In this document: in pieces, positions 15,325 through 22,408 of the stretch
Position numbering within the stretch: position 1 is the stretch's first letter
How the letters are laid out: every line of letters starts with the position of its first letter
Notes under the pieces: model-generated
The model's database searches: none
The model's input: the letters and a program-made list of their open reading frames with translations, nothing else
What the model was told of the DNA's origin: nothing
Made by a program: the position numbers and the translations under genes
Origin: an uncultured Clostridia bacterium
Lineage (GTDB): Bacteria > Bacillota > Clostridia > Oscillospirales > Ruminococcaceae
DNA length: 36,234 nucleotides
Assembly: GCA_944386445.1 (NCBI GenBank)
Contig: CALXBD010000093.1
Span: 1 to 36,234 of the forward strand
Direction of reading: 5' to 3'

Positions 15325-17414
15325 TCTTCCTTTTCCTTATCTACCGGCCGCTGGTAGTCACATTCCGGATTGGAACAATGGATTCTTGCACCCCGGCCGG
15401 ACTTTTTCAGCAGGGTTTTGCCGCATTTCGGACATTTTTCATCGATGGGAGGATCCCATGACAGGAACGAGCAGGTCGGATTATGCTCGCAGCCATAGAA
15501 AACTTTTCCCTTCTTTGACTTTTTCTCCAAAATTTTCCCGCCGCACAACGGGCACTCTCCTGGCATTTCCACCGCAATCCGTTTGGTGTTGCGGCATTCC
15601 GGGAATCCGGGACAGGCCAGAAATTTTCCATAGCGTCCTGTTTTGATCACCATATTCCGGCCGCATTTCTCACAGACGATATCCGTTTCCTCGTCCGGGA
15701 TCTTCATCCGGACATCCTTCATATCCTCTTCGGCCTTTTCCATGGTTTTGGAGAAATCCTTGTAGAATTCTTCCAATACCTCGACCCAGGACTTTTCCCC
15801 TTCTTCCACCTTATCCAAATCGTCTTCCATCTGGGCAGTGAATTTTTCGTCCACAATCGACGCGAAATGGTCTTCCATCAATTGAGTGGTAATTTCTCCC
15901 AGTTGAGTGGGCTTCAGCTGTTTGTTTTCCAGCTCCACATATTTGCGCTTGAGAATCGTCGAAATAGTGGGGGCATAGGTTGAAGGCCGTCCGATGCCGT
16001 TTTCCTCCAAAAATTTAATCAGAGATGCTTCTGTAAATCGTGGCGGCGGCTGGGTAAAGTGCTGGCTGCTGTCGACACTTTGCGTTTTCAGCGGGTCTCC
16101 GACTGCCAACGGCGGAAGCACTCCTTCTTTTTCCTCCGCATCGTCGCGGCCCTCTTCATACAGGACAGTAAATCCGTCAAAGCGCACGGAAAAACCGCTG
16201 GCCTTAAAGGTATATCCCGCCGCGTCGATATCCGCGGAAACCGTATCGTACTCCGCGTTTGCCATCTGGCTGGCGATGAACCGACACCAGATCAGCTTAT
16301 AGAGCTTATACTGATCTGCCGTCAGACTTTCCTTTGCGGCCTCAGGAGTAAGGTCGGGCATGGTGGGGCGGATGGCTTCGTGAGCGTCTTGGGCGCTGTT
16401 TTTGGTTTTATAGACCCTGGGGCTTTCGGGAAGATACTTTTCTCCGTACTTTTCCTGGATGTAGGCTGACGCAGCATTCCGCGCCTCGTCTGAAATCCGC
16501 AGGGAGTCGGTACGCATATAGGTAATCAAGCCCACTGCACCCAGTTTCGGAAGATCAACGCCTTCGTAAAGTTCCTGAGCCGTTGTCATCGTGCGCTGGG
16601 AACGGAAACCCAGCTTCCGGGAAGCTTCCTGCTGCAGGGTAGACGTGGTAAAAGGCGGCGCCGGGGATTTTTTCCGGACACCTTTTTTCACGGAAGCCAC
16701 TGTAAATTGTGCTTCCTTCACGGCTGACAAGACTGCCTGTGCCTCTTCCTCATTTTTCAGCTCCATTTTTTTGCCGTCTCTGCCGTAAAATTTGGCAGGA
16801 AAGGCCTTTTTGGAACTGGCCGCCAGCAATTTAGCATCGATGGTCCAGTATTCTTCCGGCACGAATGCCCGGATCTCATTTTCTCTGTCCACGATGATCC
16901 GCACTGCCACTGATTGAACCCGTCCGGCACTCAGGCCGGGCTGTACCTTTTTCCACAGGAAGGGGCTGATTTTGTATCCCACAATCCGGTCCAGGATCCG
17001 TCTGGCCTGCTGTGCGTTGACCAAATCCATATCGATCTTCCTGGGATGAGCCATACCTTCCTTGATACCGCTCTTAGTGATTTCACTGAAAGTGACCCGG
17101 TTGACCTGATTCAAATCCAGCTTCAGGATATTGGCCAGATGCCAGGAAATCGCTTCTCCTTCCCGATCGGGGTCAGTTGCCAGGTAGATCTTATCTTTTC
17201 CTTTGGCCTCAGCCTTCAGCATTTTGATAATTTCCGCCTGTTTTTTGATATTCAGATATTTCGGCGTAAATCCATGGTCCACATCCACACCCAGGGTAGA
17301 TTTTGGCAAGTCACGGACATGTCCTTTTGACGCCACGACCTTATAATTCTTTCCCAGGTATTTTTTAATGCTCTTTGTCTTGGTGGGCGACTCCACGATG
17401 ACAAGATTTGCCAT
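15321..17414 (-). CDS. topA: DNA topoisomerase I
   Basis: TopA (697 residues) is a type IA topoisomerase that relaxes negative supercoils. A TOPRIM domain (about 1-120) includes IYLATDPDREGEAISWHL. The active-site segment GLITYMRTDSLRIS, about residue 300, holds the catalytic Tyr. Three C-terminal four-cysteine zinc ribbons follow from about 575: CEKCG...C...C, CPLCG...C...C and CPKCG...C...C. ATG at 17414 has GAGGAGG upstream. It follows dprA and overlaps trmFO. Confidence 0.97.
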   Translation of the reverse strand: MANLVIVESPTKTKSIKKYLGKNYKVVASKGHVRDLPKSTLGVDVDHGFTPKYLNIKKQAEIIKMLKAEAKGKDKIYLATDPDREGEAISWHLANILKLDLNQVNRVTFSEITKSGIKEGMAHPRKIDMDLVNAQQARRILDRIVGYKISPFLWKKVQPGLSAGRVQSVAVRIIVDRENEIRAFVPEEYWTIDAKLLAASSKKAFPAKFYGRDGKKMELKNEEEAQAVLSAVKEAQFTVASVKKGVRKKSPAPPFTTSTLQQEASRKLGFRSQRTMTTAQELYEGVDLPKLGAVGLITYMRTDSLRISDEARNAASAYIQEKYGEKYLPESPRVYKTKNSAQDAHEAIRPTMPDLTPEAAKESLTADQYKLYKLIWCRFIASQMANAEYDTVSADIDAAGYTFKASGFSVRFDGFTVLYEEGRDDAEEKEGVLPPLAVGDPLKTQSVDSSQHFTQPPPRFTEASLIKFLEENGIGRPSTYAPTISTILKRKYVELENKQLKPTQLGEITTQLMEDHFASIVDEKFTAQMEDDLDKVEEGEKSWVEVLEEFYKDFSKTMEKAEEDMKDVRMKIPDEETDIVCEKCGRNMVIKTGRYGKFLACPGFPECRNTKRIAVEMPGECPLCGGKILEKKSKKGKVFYGCEHNPTCSFLSWDPPIDEKCPKCGKTLLKKSGRGARIHCSNPECDYQRPVDKEKEE

Positions 17415-17471
17415 TCTCTTCCTCCTCGTCCGCCGTTTTCATTCACAACGGTACTGAATTATCTCACTCTG

Positions 17472-18671
17472 CTACGGCATCCGGCTGTAACGCCGTCCCG
17501 GATGTGCTGCTGCCAATCCCATCATTTCCAGTTCACTGAGGGTAGCCAACGCCTGATCCGGCCGCAGTCCGGCTTCATCTATAATTTCATCCACAGGCCG
17601 TGGTTCCCCGGTCAGAACATCATATACCTGCCGCTGAAACGCATTCAGCCGGGCCGGCGGCTGCACGACTGCCGATACTGTTTCCTGGGCAGCAGATTCC
17701 CGATGATGATACCCAGGTCGGTCTGCCACCTTTTGGCTGGCCGCTCCGGATGATTCTCCGGGCAGGGCAGCCAGATTTATCCTGTCCGCATAAAGCGGGT
17801 AGTATTCTTCCAATATGCTGTAAACTGAGTATACCGGTTTGGCGCCTTCTTTTAAAAGCGGCACGACTCCCGTACAGCTGGCATCATAAATATTATATGG
17901 CGGAAGGCAAAAAATTTCCTTTCCCTGCTCCAATGCCAACTCCGCTGTAATCAAAGATCCGCTCCGGGTAGGCGCATGGGTTACCAAAACACCCATTCCC
18001 AATCCTGCCAGCAACCGGTTTCTGGTCGGAAAATACCGGCCGTCCGGTTTGGTTCCCGGAGGCAGCTCGCTGACCAGGGCGCCTCCCGAAAGCAGAATTT
18101 TTTCTTTCAGTTCCCGGTTAGCGGCCGGATAATTGACATCCACCCCGCAGCCCAACACCGCAATGGTACGGCCACCTGCCTTCAAGGTCCCGCGATGGGC
18201 ATATTCGTCAATTCCCTGTGCGCAGCCGCTGATAATTACAACGCCTGTCTGCGCCAGCTGGTAACACAAATTTCCTGTTACCCCTCGGGTATATCCAATT
18301 GCTTCCCGGGTACCTACCGCTGTAATTGTCAGCGCCTGATCGAGGCCTGCCAAGCTTCCCTTCACATAAAGCACAGCCGGCGGCGCGTAGATCTCCCGCA
18401 GCAGCCGAGGGTATTCCTCATCCAGCCAGCTTATGACGCGAATATCCTGTTTTTGGCACTCCTCCAGAATCACCGCCGCGCGATCCAGAGAGGTTTTCTC
18501 CATCCGCCGCAGATCCTGTGCGGAAAAAAGCCCGCTTTTTCTCCACAGTTCCGGTCCCCCCTGGAAAAATGCTTTTGCATCGTCCAGCGTTTCCAGCAGT
18601 TTCCCCAGCCTTCCGTTCCCATACGAAAAGCACTGTGACAGCCACACCCAGTATACCAGATTTTCTCCCAT
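17472..18671 (-). CDS. dprA: DNA-processing protein DprA
   Basis: DprA (399 residues) binds incoming single-stranded DNA and loads RecA during transformation; it also occurs in species not known to be competent. An N-terminal helical region precedes the Rossmann-like core: VGTREAIGYT, VIISGCAQGIDEYAHRG, TIAVLGCGVDVNYPAAN and SGSLITAELALEQGKEIFCLPP. A C-terminal winged-helix domain (about 340-399) starts at LNAFQRQVYDVL. ATG at 18671 follows GGGGGAAA. It lies between luxS and topA. Confidence 0.95.
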   Translation of the reverse strand: MGENLVYWVWLSQCFSYGNGRLGKLLETLDDAKAFFQGGPELWRKSGLFSAQDLRRMEKTSLDRAAVILEECQKQDIRVISWLDEEYPRLLREIYAPPAVLYVKGSLAGLDQALTITAVGTREAIGYTRGVTGNLCYQLAQTGVVIISGCAQGIDEYAHRGTLKAGGRTIAVLGCGVDVNYPAANRELKEKILLSGGALVSELPPGTKPDGRYFPTRNRLLAGLGMGVLVTHAPTRSGSLITAELALEQGKEIFCLPPYNIYDASCTGVVPLLKEGAKPVYSVYSILEEYYPLYADRINLAALPGESSGAASQKVADRPGYHHRESAAQETVSAVVQPPARLNAFQRQVYDVLTGEPRPVDEIIDEAGLRPDQALATLSELEMMGLAAAHPGRRYSRMP

Positions 18672-18695
18672 TTCATTTCCCCCTGAAAACAGGCA

Positions 18696-19157
18696 CTATT
18701 TCTCGTACTGCATCCGCTCCGGGGTCCAATCTGCCAGCACCGCGGCCATATCCGCAGCGTAGGCTCTTGCTTTTTCCAGGTTATGTTCCCGATAATTCCC
18801 ACATTCTATCGCCGAGGCCCCGGGAATCTCCCCCTGGTATTCCGCAATAAAATTCATCGTTTCCCGCAGCAGTGAGATCACTTCAGCCGGTGAAATGCTG
18901 TCCCTCACAATAAAATAAAAGCCGGTTCTGCACCCCATGGGGCCCACATAGATCACCGAATCCGCAACGGCGGAATTCCGAACATACGTCGCAAAAAGAT
19001 GTTCAAATGTATGGATCCCGTCATTTTCCAGATAGACCCCGCTGTTTGGAATTGCCATCCGCAAGTCATAGGTAACGGCATCTCCATCCACCCGGGATAT
19101 ATAAAGTCCCTTTTTCAGTTTATTATGATTTACCTGAAAACTTTCAATCCGTTTCAC
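18696..19157 (-). CDS. luxS: S-ribosylhomocysteine lyase LuxS
   Basis: LuxS (153 residues) splits S-ribosylhomocysteine to homocysteine and DPD, the precursor of AI-2, recycling S-adenosylmethionine by-products. The zinc-binding HTFEHLFATYVRN motif (HxxEH, about 49-61), GPMGCRTGFY with the catalytic Cys, and IECGNYREH with the third metal ligand are intact. The start is GTG (19155-19157), immediately after the TGA of the upstream methyltransferase gene, with AGGAG eight bases upstream. The abutting junction suggests translational coupling. Confidence 0.97.
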   Translation of the reverse strand: MKRIESFQVNHNKLKKGLYISRVDGDAVTYDLRMAIPNSGVYLENDGIHTFEHLFATYVRNSAVADSVIYVGPMGCRTGFYFIVRDSISPAEVISLLRETMNFIAEYQGEIPGASAIECGNYREHNLEKARAYAADMAAVLADWTPERMQYEK

Positions 19158-19937
19158 TCATCTCACTCCTTTCCCTGACATTTCCCACATCAGGATTGTA
19201 GCGGCCATTGCCGCGTTTAAAGATTCTGCATTTCCGCGCATGGGGATCGTGATTCTCCCGCTGCAGGCAGCTGCCTGCGCTTTTGTCAAACCATTTCCTT
19301 CATTGCCGATGACTACAACCACGCCTTTAAAATCCGCTGTTCCCACTGGCGGCGCATCGGAGTCCACTACAGCCGCATAGGAGCGCAGTCCGCTCTCCTT
19401 CAAAAAGCGTTCCATATTCACGCGCAGCACCGGGATTCGGAACAGGGAGCCCATAGCTGCACGGATCGTCTTCAAATTATACAGATCGCAGCAATTTTCA
19501 CTGACTACCACTCCGGAAAGGCCCATAGCATCTGCCCCCCGCAGAATTGTTCCCACATTTCCGGGGTCCTGCAGATCCCAAAGCCCGATATATCTCCCGT
19601 TACAGTCTATTTTATCAAGGTTTTCCGGTTTGTCAAGTTTTTTACACACTGCATACAGTCCTTGCGGGGTCTTAGACTGTGCCAGCCGCTCCGCTGCCCC
19701 TCCGGCGATTTCAAAGGCTGCCATCCGCACAAAGTCCTGCTCCAAATCGGGGTGCGCTTCCCGGAATTTTCCGGTCACAAACACTCTCTCCACTTCCACA
19801 CCCGACCGCAGCGCTTCCTGAAATAGCTTTTCCCCTTCCAGCACAAAGCGTCCTGTTTCGTCCCGAAATTTCCGCGAAAGGGCCAGCTTTGCATATTCCT
19901 TGACTCTGATATTATCCTTTGATTCGATTCGTTCCAT
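19158..19937 (-). CDS. TrmH/SpoU-family RNA 2'-O-methyltransferase
   Basis: This 259-residue protein has an N-terminal substrate-binding domain (about 5-95, including FVLEGEKLFQEAL) and a C-terminal SpoU knotted methyltransferase domain. Motifs visible are LWDLQDPGNVGTILRGADAMG, VVVIGNEGNGL and RITIPMRGNAESLNAAMAATILMWE. These make 2'-O-methylated nucleotides in rRNA or tRNA; the exact site is not readable. The open frame extends upstream over rplT, but ATG at 19937 starts on the family's KDNIRVKEYAKL and has AGG seven bases upstream. Confidence 0.92.
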   Translation of the reverse strand: MERIESKDNIRVKEYAKLALSRKFRDETGRFVLEGEKLFQEALRSGVEVERVFVTGKFREAHPDLEQDFVRMAAFEIAGGAAERLAQSKTPQGLYAVCKKLDKPENLDKIDCNGRYIGLWDLQDPGNVGTILRGADAMGLSGVVVSENCCDLYNLKTIRAAMGSLFRIPVLRVNMERFLKESGLRSYAAVVDSDAPPVGTADFKGVVVVIGNEGNGLTKAQAAACSGRITIPMRGNAESLNAAMAATILMWEMSGKGVR

Positions 19938-19992
19938 AAATACGCCTGCCCGCCGGTACAGCGGACTTCCTCTCAGAGACATAATACAGCAA

Positions 19993-20019
19993 ACGCCCCG
20001 GGTATCGAACCAGGGGCGT
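19993..20019 (-). terminator. Weak terminator-like stem-loop after rplT
   Basis: ACGCCCC (19993-19999) and GGGGCGT (20013-20019) pair as a 7-bp GC-rich stem. On the minus strand only three Ts follow, so termination would be incomplete. It lies between the end of the infC-rpmI-rplT operon (20029) and the methyltransferase start (19937). The loop on the minus strand contains TTCGATA, which resembles a tRNA T-loop. Confidence 0.45.
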
Positions 20020-20028
20020 GAAAAATGC

Positions 20029-20382
20029 TTATAACGCTTTTTTAGCCTGCTCCACCAGAGCGGTGAAAGCTGCTTCGTCATGAATAGCGATTTCAGACAG
20101 AACCTTGCGGTTGAGATTGCTGCCGGATTTCTTCAGGCCATTCATAAAGGTAGAGTAATTGATGCCGTTCATTTTGCAGGCGGCGGAGATACGGGTGATC
20201 CACAGTTTGCGGAAATCACGTTTTTTCAGACGCCGGCTGATATATGCATACTGACCGGACTTCATCACTGCTTCTTTTGCGGTTTTAAAGAGTTTGCTCT
20301 TGCCGCCCCAGTAGCCTTTTGCCAGCTTGAGGACTTTATTTCTTCTCTTACGGGTTGCCATAGCGCCCTTTACACGAGCCAT
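20029..20382 (-). CDS. rplT: 50S ribosomal protein L20
   Basis: L20 (117 residues) is an early-assembly 50S protein and, in Firmicutes, the autorepressor of its own operon through the leader RNA. It has the basic N terminus [42 protein letters not shown] and [20 protein letters not shown]. Start ATG at 20382 has TTGGAGG upstream. It is the last gene of infC-rpmI-rplT. Confidence 0.98.
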   Translation of the reverse strand: MARVKGAMATRKRRNKVLKLAKGYWGGKSKLFKTAKEAVMKSGQYAYISRRLKKRDFRKLWITRISAACKMNGINYSTFMNGLKKSGSNLNRKVLSEIAIHDEAAFTALVEQAKKAL

Positions 20383-20424
20383 AATCTGTTACCTCCAAAT
20401 TCTAAGTTCCTGACATTTTTACGC

Positions 20425-20622
20425 TTATGCGTAAGGAATCATCTTTTTGATTGCGGACACGCAGGTCTTATCAGCGTAAGCAGCGCCCCGCAGCTGGCGT
20501 TTCCGTTTGGTAGACTTCTTAGTCAGGATGTGACGGCGGTTCATTTTTGCCCGTTTAACGAGGCCGTTTTTGGTGAGGGCAAAGCGCTTTTTCGAAGCGC
20601 TGTGAGTTTTAATCTTCGGCAT
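20425..20622 (-). CDS. rpmI: 50S ribosomal protein L35
   Basis: L35 (65 residues) is a small basic 50S protein. It begins with [37 protein letters not shown], a clear family match. ATG at 20622 has AAAGGAGG upstream. It sits between infC and rplT. Confidence 0.98.
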   Translation of the reverse strand: MPKIKTHSASKKRFALTKNGLVKRAKMNRRHILTKKSTKRKRQLRGAAYADKTCVSAIKKMIPYA

Positions 20623-20680
20623 ATCGGAAATCCTCCTTTATATTATACAAAAATTGCCCGGATAGAGACGGGGAGCGGCT

Positions 20681-21199
20681 CTATTTACTGCTTTTCGGCA
20701 GCAGAAAGAGCACCATACTTCTGCCTTCCATCTTGGCCGGCTTATCAGTAGTACTGACTTCCGCGCAGGCGTCTCTGAAACGCTCCAGCAGTGCCCGGCC
20801 CAGGTCGGTATGTGCCATTTCGCGGCCGCGGAACCGCACGGAAACCTTGACCTTATCGCCGCCGGTAAGAAACTTAATTGCCTGATTTGCCTTGGTTTCA
20901 AAATCGTGGGTATCGATATTCATCGACATCCGCACCTCTTTGACATCCACGACCTTCTGATTTTTTCTCGCTTCTTTTTCACGCTTAGCCTGCTCGTAAC
21001 GATACTTGCCGAAATCCATAATCCGGCAGACGTTCGGCGTTGCCTGGGGCGCGATATCTACGAGATCCAGGCCCTTATCGACTGCCAGTGCCAAAGCCTG
21101 TTTGGTAGGCATAATGCCCAGCTGGCTGCCATCTGCGTCAACGACGCGCACTTCCTTTTCGCGGATCTCCTCGTTGATAAGCAAGTCTTTTTTGCTAAT
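20681..21199 (-). CDS. infC: Translation initiation factor IF-3 (AUU start)
   Basis: IF-3 (172 residues) binds the 30S subunit and checks the start codon. The N domain has INEEIREKEVRVVDADGSQLG; the C domain has MNIDTHDFETKANQAIKFLTGGDKVKVSVRFRGREM. An ATG-started frame reaches 21286, but that extension reads through the leader terminator. The ribosome site GGAGGT lies 8 bases before ATT at 21197-21199, followed by Ser-Lys-Lys-Asp-Leu-Leu. The AUU start is the known autoregulatory feature of infC in other bacteria, since IF-3 rejects its own weak start codon. Confidence 0.96.
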   Translation of the reverse strand: MSKKDLLINEEIREKEVRVVDADGSQLGIMPTKQALALAVDKGLDLVDIAPQATPNVCRIMDFGKYRYEQAKREKEARKNQKVVDVKEVRMSMNIDTHDFETKANQAIKFLTGGDKVKVSVRFRGREMAHTDLGRALLERFRDACAEVSTTDKPAKMEGRSMVLFLLPKSSK

Positions 21200-21384
21200 G
21201 GTAAAGCACCTCCCGTACCCACATAACCAAATGAACATCCGCGGCATTCGCGGACAGCAAAAAAGCATGGACGCGCCTTCGTCCATGCCAAACCGAGGAC
21301 ACCTTCCTGTGCCCCTAAAACCGGTATTGACCCATCTAACACGAAAGCGAAGGGTGAGGATGAAGACATCCTGCTTTATTGTTC
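21200..21384 (-). ncRNA. Ribosomal protein L20 leader (infC-rpmI-rplT attenuator)
   Basis: About 185 bases lie between the inferred transcription start near 21384 and the infC AUU. They contain a strong intrinsic terminator (21259-21288), preceded by a structured region at 21289-21384 where the L20 binding site is expected. A small hairpin (21238-21254) follows before the ribosome site. Position and architecture match the Firmicutes L20 leader, in which excess L20 promotes premature termination. I recognise it from context and structure, not from alignment to the RNA family. Confidence 0.75.
21259..21288 (-). terminator. Attenuator terminator in the infC leader
   Basis: GCATGGACG (21265-21273 on the plus strand) pairs with CGTCCATGC (21280-21288) in a perfect 9-bp stem with a 6-base loop. 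Reading on the minus strand, six Ts follow immediately. It lies inside the infC leader, about 60 bases before the start codon, so it acts as a regulatory attenuator rather than a gene-end terminator. Confidence 0.9.
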
Positions 21385-21390
21385 TGAAAA

Positions 21391-21419
21391 ATTATATCAC
21401 ATTCCGTTTACCTTGTCAA
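21391..21419 (-). promoter_or_regulatory. Consensus sigma-A promoter of infC-rpmI-rplT
   Basis: On the minus strand TTGACA (21414-21419) and TATAAT (21391-21396) are separated by exactly 17 bases. Both hexamers are perfect consensus, as expected for a highly expressed ribosomal operon. Predicted start near 21384. The 79 bases between here and the XRE gene stop at 21499 hold only a short imperfect hairpin. Confidence 0.92.
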
Positions 21420-21498
21420 GTATTTTTTCAGCACTCTCCGGGAATTTTCCAGGCCGGAGTACCATAAAACTGCTTTTTTATTAAAAGGTCATGCAACA

Positions 21499-21735
21499 TC
21501 ACAGGTCTTTCAGCCCGAGAAGCCACAGCACGGAAACTTTTAAAGCTTTTGCCAGCGCAACCAGCTGAACATCGGTAACAATGCGCTCCCCACGTTCGAT
21601 TTTGGCGATGGAACTGATGGAAAGCGATATTCCCAGGACTTCCAGCCGGGCGCTGAGGTCAGCTAACGTCATCCTTGGCTTCTCAGCAAGACGAGCCTGC
21701 CTTATCCGGCTGCCTACAAGATTTCTTTGCTCCAT
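21499..21735 (-). CDS. XRE-family HTH regulator (copy 2, downstream)
   Basis: This 78-residue protein is a single Cro/CI-type HTH domain: LVGSRIRQARLAEKP, LADLSARLEVLG, SSIAKIERGERIVTDVQLVALAKAL. It is a close tandem paralogue of the gene just upstream; both begin MEQRNLVGSRIR and end in a VxWLLGL motif. An ATG seven codons earlier (21756) overlaps the upstream gene. ATG at 21735 matches the paralogue's start and has AAAAGGA upstream, so I chose it, though the spacing is long. It is probably co-transcribed with the upstream copy and binds DNA as a dimer; the target is inferred to be the palindrome at 22044-22070. Confidence 0.85.
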   Translation of the reverse strand: MEQRNLVGSRIRQARLAEKPRMTLADLSARLEVLGISLSISSIAKIERGERIVTDVQLVALAKALKVSVLWLLGLKDL

Positions 21736-21739
21736 AACG

Positions 21740-21982
21740 TCACAGTTCCTTTTCATCCAATCCCAGCAGCCAGGTCACCGGCACCTTCAAGGCTTTTGCA
21801 AAGGCCATTAGCTGAATATCTGTAACAGGACGGGTACCCATCTCGATCTTTCCGATGGAATTTGCAGAGAGTATCACGCCCTGCACTGCAAGTCGGGCAC
21901 TGATATCCGCTTGTGAGGCTTTGGGCTTTTCTGACAGCCGCGCCTTACGGATCCTGCTACCTACAAGATTTCTCTGCTCCAT
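21740..21982 (-). CDS. XRE-family HTH regulator (copy 1, upstream)
   Basis: This 80-residue stand-alone Cro/CI-type HTH protein has the conserved SQADISARLAVQG and NSIGKIEMGTRPVTDIQLMAFAKAL helices and a short WLLGLDEKEL tail. There is no sensor or oligomerisation domain beyond the HTH. ATG at 21982 has AGGAAAGGA upstream. The gene diverges from the small ORF at 22088, and the 105-base gap holds a 27-bp perfect palindrome. Stand-alone XRE genes facing a small ORF across an operator are typical of repressor modules in mobile or toxin-antitoxin-like loci; that reading is inferred. Confidence 0.88.
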   Translation of the reverse strand: MEQRNLVGSRIRKARLSEKPKASQADISARLAVQGVILSANSIGKIEMGTRPVTDIQLMAFAKALKVPVTWLLGLDEKEL

Positions 21983-22019
21983 AACATTCCTTTCCTACTT
22001 TAATTTTTGACTTTATGAC

Positions 22020-22049
22020 TTGATTATAGGGAATATTGTGGAGTATAAT
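22020..22049 (+). promoter_or_regulatory. Promoter of the small ORF, overlapped by the palindrome
   Basis: TTGATT (22020-22025) and TATAAT (22044-22049) are separated by 18 bases. The -10 box is the left end of the palindrome at 22044-22070, and the predicted start near 22056 falls at its centre. Repressor binding there would block transcription. Confidence 0.6.
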
Positions 22050-22070
22050 CGTACTGTCAGTACGATTATA
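22044..22070. promoter_or_regulatory. 27-bp perfect palindrome, likely XRE operator
   Basis: TATAATCGTACT (22044-22055), a GTC spacer, then AGTACGATTATA (22059-22070): both arms are perfectly complementary over 12 bases. TATAAT occurs at the outer end of both arms, so the site coincides with a -10 box on each strand. It sits in the AT-rich gap between the divergent XRE pair and the small ORF. It is the obvious candidate operator for the XRE proteins. Confidence 0.75.
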
Positions 22071-22087
22071 TAGGATAATTATATTTT

Positions 22088-22297
22088 ATGGGAGATGATC
22101 GATGTATGGAAAAACTAATTGAAAAAGCTCATTATATTCATCGAATATGCAGAAAGATTTTGCTACAAATATCTTTTTGTGTTCGGAAGAATAAGCCGAT
22201 ACCAGATTTTGTAGAACAATATATCGAAGAACTGGAGTTTCTATCACAAGACATCCATCAGGAAATCATTAGGGAACGGCAAAACAGATCAAAATAA
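22088..22297 (+). CDS. Small hypothetical helical protein
   Basis: I do not recognise this 69-residue product. It is mostly alpha-helical and charged, with an IHRICRKILLQISFCVRKNK segment followed by an acidic FVEQYIEELEFLSQDIHQE helix and a basic end. There is no signal peptide or clear membrane helix. The start could be ATG at 22088 or ATG at 22106 (63 residues); neither has ideal ribosome-site spacing. It is divergent from the XRE pair and has its own promoter overlapped by the palindrome, which supports a real, repressed gene. A toxin, antirepressor or antitoxin role is possible but unproven. Confidence 0.6.
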   Translation: MGDDRCMEKLIEKAHYIHRICRKILLQISFCVRKNKPIPDFVEQYIEELEFLSQDIHQEIIRERQNRSK

Positions 22298-22303
22298 GCA
22301 TCC

Positions 22304-22336
22304 ATAAATTTCATATTGAGAAGTATGAAAATTTAT
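22304..22336. repeat. AT-rich hairpin after the small ORF
   Basis: ATAAATTTCATA (22304-22315) and TATGAAAATTTAT (22324-22336) pair as a 12-bp stem with one bulged base and an 8-base loop. It lies directly after the small-ORF stop but no T-run follows on the plus strand. It may be a weak 3' end structure. Confidence 0.35.
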
Positions 22337-22345
22337 ATGTTCCCC

Positions 22346-22374
22346 TTGCCGCACTTAGGAATCTGTGTTATACT
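22346..22374 (+). promoter_or_regulatory. Promoter of the metY-type gene
   Basis: TTGCCG (22346-22351) and TATACT (22369-22374) are 17 bases apart, giving a start near 22381. The resulting leader is only about 28 bases, too short for an S-box or other riboswitch. It also rules out the longer reading frame from 22316. Confidence 0.65.
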
Positions 22375-22408
22375 GATATCAAAATCTTGCCGAAAGTGTG
22401 TGAAGCAT

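Noticed and set aside
20623-20680. TATAAT upstream of rpmI on the minus strand as an internal promoter
   Set aside because: No -35-like hexamer at 16-18 bases, and the AT-rich stretch before a ribosome site explains it.
21200-21286. ATG-started extension of infC
   Set aside because: It would translate through the leader terminator; family alignment and the GGAGGT site point to the ATT at 21197-21199.
21421-21498. CTCCGG/CCGGAG hairpin as a terminator for the XRE genes
   Set aside because: Only six base pairs, a 12-base loop and no T-run on the minus strand; the T-run on the plus strand has no upstream plus-strand gene.
22298-22408. Upstream extension of the metY-type protein or an S-box riboswitch
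   Set aside because: The predicted promoter at 22346-22374 leaves a leader of about 28 bases, and the extension does not resemble the family.
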